Assembly (NCBI GenBank): GCA_965238215.1
Contig: OZ250180.1
Span: 2,108,001-2,172,000 of the forward strand
From: JAPULR01 sp965238215
Lineage (GTDB): Bacteria > Chloroflexota > Dehalococcoidia > Lucifugimonadales > GCA-2712585
DNA: 64,000 bases
Reading direction: 5' to 3'
Part shown: one piece after another, positions 61,739 to 64,000 of the stretch
Layout of the letters: each line of letters begins with the position of its first letter
Position numbering within the stretch: position 1 is the first letter of the stretch
The notes under the pieces: model-generated
The model's database searches: none
What the model was told of the DNA's origin: nothing
Seen by the model: the letters and a program-made list of their open reading frames with translations, nothing else
Made by a program: the position numbers and the translations under genes

Positions 61739-62276
61739 GGTCTAGCATCTCGTTAAGGATGTTACGCAGGGCTTCGGGGCTCATGGGACCGACGAAGCTG
61801 CGCTGCAGGGCGCCCGTTTCGTCGATGAAAAACTTCTCGGGGATGCCGGAAACACCGTAGTCCAGGGCAACTTGTCCTTTCGTGTCCACGACCAGAGGGT
61901 AGGTGACTTGGAACTCGTTGGCGAAGGAACGAATGGCCTGCTCGTCGTCCCAGATGGCGATGCCGATGAACTCGACGGGTTGGCCGGTGTACTCTCGGTA
62001 GACTTGGGAGAGCACGGGGGCTTCGACGCGGCATGGAGGGCACCAGGAGCTCCAGAAGTCCAGCATGACCACGTTGCCGCGATAGTCTTCCAGGTTGAGG
62101 GTGGCGTTCCCGTCAAGGGCGGGAAGGGAGAAGAGGCCGGCTTGACGGCTGGCCGTTGGCTTTTCGCCCAGTTGAGCGTTGACCCCGAGGCCGCCGGTAT
62201 TGCCGCCGCTGCGGACGAGGGCCCAGCCCAGCAGGGCAAAGAGAGCGATGGCGGGCGTCGCGGCCAAGAGGAGCAT
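61731..62276 (-). CDS. TlpA/ResA/CcmG-like membrane-anchored thioredoxin
   Basis: 181 aa: one N-terminal membrane segment, then a thioredoxin fold with the active site WCPPC (C79, C82) and the cis-proline in GIPEKFF. These proteins reduce disulfides outside the membrane, often apocytochrome c heme sites. The upstream CcmI-like gene favours a cytochrome c maturation role, but ccmF or ccmH themselves are not in the window. Confidence 0.9.
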   Translation of the reverse strand: MLLLAATPAIALFALLGWALVRSGGNTGGLGVNAQLGEKPTASRQAGLFSLPALDGNATLNLEDYRGNVVMLDFWSSWCPPCRVEAPVLSQVYREYTGQPVEFIGIAIWDDEQAIRSFANEFQVTYPLVVDTKGQVALDYGVSGIPEKFFIDETGALQRSFVGPMSPEALRNILNEMLDHE

Positions 62277-62307
62277 CCATTTTTGGCGGGCGGTCAGGGA
62301 ATTTCTC

Positions 62308-63477
62308 CTAAGGTGGGGGTTCTTCGTATTCTATCGCACTTCGCAGTCTTTGCTTAAGCCCCTCCCGCCGTTGCCGGTACTCGGATTCGTCCAATCGGTC
62401 ATCTTCGCGTAGATTGTCGAGACGGGCAATCTCGTCAATCAGCCCTTGTGGGGTAGCGGTTGATGCGGCGATTGGCGCACGGCGGCGGAGGCTGTGGAAA
62501 AGAATGATTAACAGGGCTGCGGCGACCAGCGAGGGTATGCCGATGACCAGCAGGTGGTTCTCCTCGACGGCGTTTGCGGTGCGCTGCCAGAGGGAGGGTT
62601 GCGGCAGACCTGTGAGTTCGATGCTCAGGGACGTGCGGGAGGTCAGGTTTGGAACGCTCCACACCCGGTAGGTTTCGTCGCCGATGCTGGTAGTCGGCGC
62701 TTCGGTCAGCCCTGTGCCGGAGGCTTCCCCCAAACCCTCGGGGATGAGGATGCGGAAGATGGAAGCGCCCTGGAGGAAGGTTGGGGAGAAGGAGGCGCTG
62801 CCCCCTTCGTAGGGAAAGGTGTAGTTGAAGGAGACCTGGTGGGAGCCTGGTGGCACGGCGGCGGTGAGGCCGAAGCCGGTGCCTACGTCCATGACGTCGC
62901 CTCCGGGCAGGTCGGACTGAACTTGAAGGCCGGAAGTTCCGGTCGGTACGGTAAATCGAAGGAAGTTCATCGCGGAGGCGGGCTGCAGAATGGGCTGGAA
63001 GGCCCGGTCTTGGGCGTTGGAAACAAGCACGACCTCCGCCGCCGAAACCAGGTTTTCCTTGGGGTCCGCGTCACGGACTATCAGGATGTGAGAGTCGATG
63101 TTCAGGGCCGCCAGGTCGCTGGTAGTCTCGTACACGCCCAGGACCACGGGCGCTTGAAGGTTCTCCGGCTCGACGCCGTAGGTGATTTCCCTGTAGGTGG
63201 CGGAGAGGGCGTAGCGGACGTTGGGCTCGGAGGGAACGTCTACAAAGGCGAAGGCGCCGTCGGCATCGGTGACGGCAGTCCTGGTATCGACGCCACCACT
63301 GGGAGTGAAGACGTGGAGAATCACCTCCAGTCCAACGGGTGACTGCCCATCGGCCGAGAGGTTAATGACGCGGCCGGTGAATTCAGTGGGATTCTGAGCG
63401 GCGACGTAAGGCGAATACAGGATTGCGACCGCCGTCAGAACCAGCAGGAAGGGAAGGGTGAGGCGCAGCTTGCTCAC
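62308..63477 (-). CDS. Exported membrane protein with carboxypeptidase-regulatory-like domain
   Basis: 389 aa. Signal peptide (1-27), then a Ig-like/CarboxypepD_reg-type domain with TDADGAFAFVDVP near 75-90, more beta-rich sequence, one membrane segment near 320-340 and a short cytoplasmic end whose EIARLDNLREDDRLDESEYR resembles a SHOCT-like motif. Function unknown. The start overlaps the CcmI-like gene by 4 bp, so it belongs to that transcript. Confidence 0.75.
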   Translation of the reverse strand: MSKLRLTLPFLLVLTAVAILYSPYVAAQNPTEFTGRVINLSADGQSPVGLEVILHVFTPSGGVDTRTAVTDADGAFAFVDVPSEPNVRYALSATYREITYGVEPENLQAPVVLGVYETTSDLAALNIDSHILIVRDADPKENLVSAAEVVLVSNAQDRAFQPILQPASAMNFLRFTVPTGTSGLQVQSDLPGGDVMDVGTGFGLTAAVPPGSHQVSFNYTFPYEGGSASFSPTFLQGASIFRILIPEGLGEASGTGLTEAPTTSIGDETYRVWSVPNLTSRTSLSIELTGLPQPSLWQRTANAVEENHLLVIGIPSLVAAALLIILFHSLRRRAPIAASTATPQGLIDEIARLDNLREDDRLDESEYRQRREGLKQRLRSAIEYEEPPP

Positions 63478-63857
63478 GAAGACTCGCTGTCTTGGCTACG
63501 TTGGGCGAGGCGGCGAATCCGGATGCGCTCTTCCAGCAGGTCATCCCGGTCTTTGAGAGTGGGCGCTCCGTCGATTCCTCCTTGGGCTTCCTCCTCGTAG
63601 GCGCGAAGGCTTACGGCGGCGACGCGTCGAAGATCGTCCATCTGCTGCTGGTACTCCTGGAGTTCGATAACCCCCAACTCAAACTCCATCTGGAGCCGGT
63701 CGATGTCGTCGAAAGCGTCTTCGACGTTGCGGGCTGATTGGTCTTTGTCGTTCGACGGAGCCGGGGACAGTCCCTCACGCTGCCGGGTCTTCAGCAAGGG
63801 ATAGGAGACCACCAGCAAGCTAAGGAGGGCCAGCATCAGGGCTATCAGGTAGTGCAC
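63474..63857 (-). CDS. Small membrane-anchored coiled-coil protein (CcmI N-terminus-like)
   Basis: 127 aa, GTG start with a GAGGAG site. One membrane segment (3-20) followed by a cytoplasmic charged helical region (DDIDRLQMEFELGVIELQEY), the pattern of the CcmI/CycH N-terminal part. It lacks the TPR domain of CcmI. It is the first gene of the leftward cluster seen here; the 143 bp up to the window edge show an open minus-strand frame but no recognisable gene. Confidence 0.65.
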   Translation of the reverse strand: MHYLIALMLALLSLLVVSYPLLKTRQREGLSPAPSNDKDQSARNVEDAFDDIDRLQMEFELGVIELQEYQQQMDDLRRVAAVSLRAYEEEAQGGIDGAPTLKDRDDLLEERIRIRRLAQRSQDSESS

Positions 63858-64000
63858 GGGGACTGTCTCCTCAGAGAAATCATCGAGTTGTGGGCCGTTA
63901 GGACATGGAGAGGATTCATCGGACGGGGGCCTTCGAGCAAAGGGGGGAAGAACGGGCCGGGGGCGCTGGTGGTGGGGCGGAGCTTCGGGAGGGCCAGAGG

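Noticed and set aside
63858..64000. A further gene at the right edge
   Set aside because: A minus-strand frame is open to the edge, but the translation shows no recognisable motif and is too short to judge.

Overview
The window reads like a chromosomal fragment of an uncultured Chloroflexota bacterium (Dehalococcoidia/SAR202-like). This is an inference from gene content: a complete hopanoid operon, several amidohydrolase-2 paralogs, a DUF3179 protein, PaREP1-like proteins, and intergenic spaces full of short palindromic dispersed repeats. The DNA is GC-rich, with many GTG/TTG starts and few long gaps. No rRNA, CRISPR array, phage or full insertion sequence was seen.

Layout. 1-602 is the 5' part of sufB (leftward), behind a promoter with a perfect 9+9 bp dyad. 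770-14587 is one leftward run of 13 genes: polyprenyl diphosphate synthase, hpnH, hpnG, hpnA, squalene-hopene cyclase, hpnC, hpnD, hpnE, then a sugar-acid-like set (2-hydroxyacid dehydrogenase, FGGY kinase, class II aldolase), a small unknown and an SDR epimerase. It starts at a good sigma70-type promoter with a cluster of ACTCGTTT boxes upstream. 15066-16476 is a frameshifted lipoprotein metallopeptidase gene between ~67-bp direct repeats. 16811-22446 holds a membrane Fe-S oxidoreductase, a DUF3179/beta-propeller protein and an amidohydrolase.

22447-25947 is an accessory region: MITE-like copies, an FmdB-like zinc ribbon, a Cys-rich hypothetical, a class II tRNA-like gene with an 8/4 acceptor/T-stem layout and anticodon AAG between 12-bp direct repeats, two small proteins, an MNT/HEPN pair and 61-bp tandem repeats. 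25948-42341 carries a MacB/FtsX-type ABC exporter, a PaREP1-like protein, an FAD dehydrogenase, an MFS transporter, two threonine synthase-like enzymes, a DrrAB-like exporter with a frameshifted permease, an Ldh-family dehydrogenase, an SDR and a glutamate-semialdehyde-aminomutase-like aminotransferase.

42508-64000 has an orphan peptide-type binding lipoprotein, a ThDP enzyme, a zinc-type CDF transporter with a nearby 38-residue His/Cys peptide, formate-THF ligase, a complete branched-chain amino-acid-type ABC transporter (binding protein convergent to livGFHM), a ketopantoate-reductase homolog, a second PaREP1-like protein, two amidohydrolases and a TlpA/CcmI-like membrane cluster running leftward from 63857.

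The most unusual item is the tRNA-like gene at 24263-24355. Its Ser-like features (G discriminator, long variable arm, 8+4 bp acceptor branch) are paired with a leucine anticodon, as in the published allo-tRNAs.
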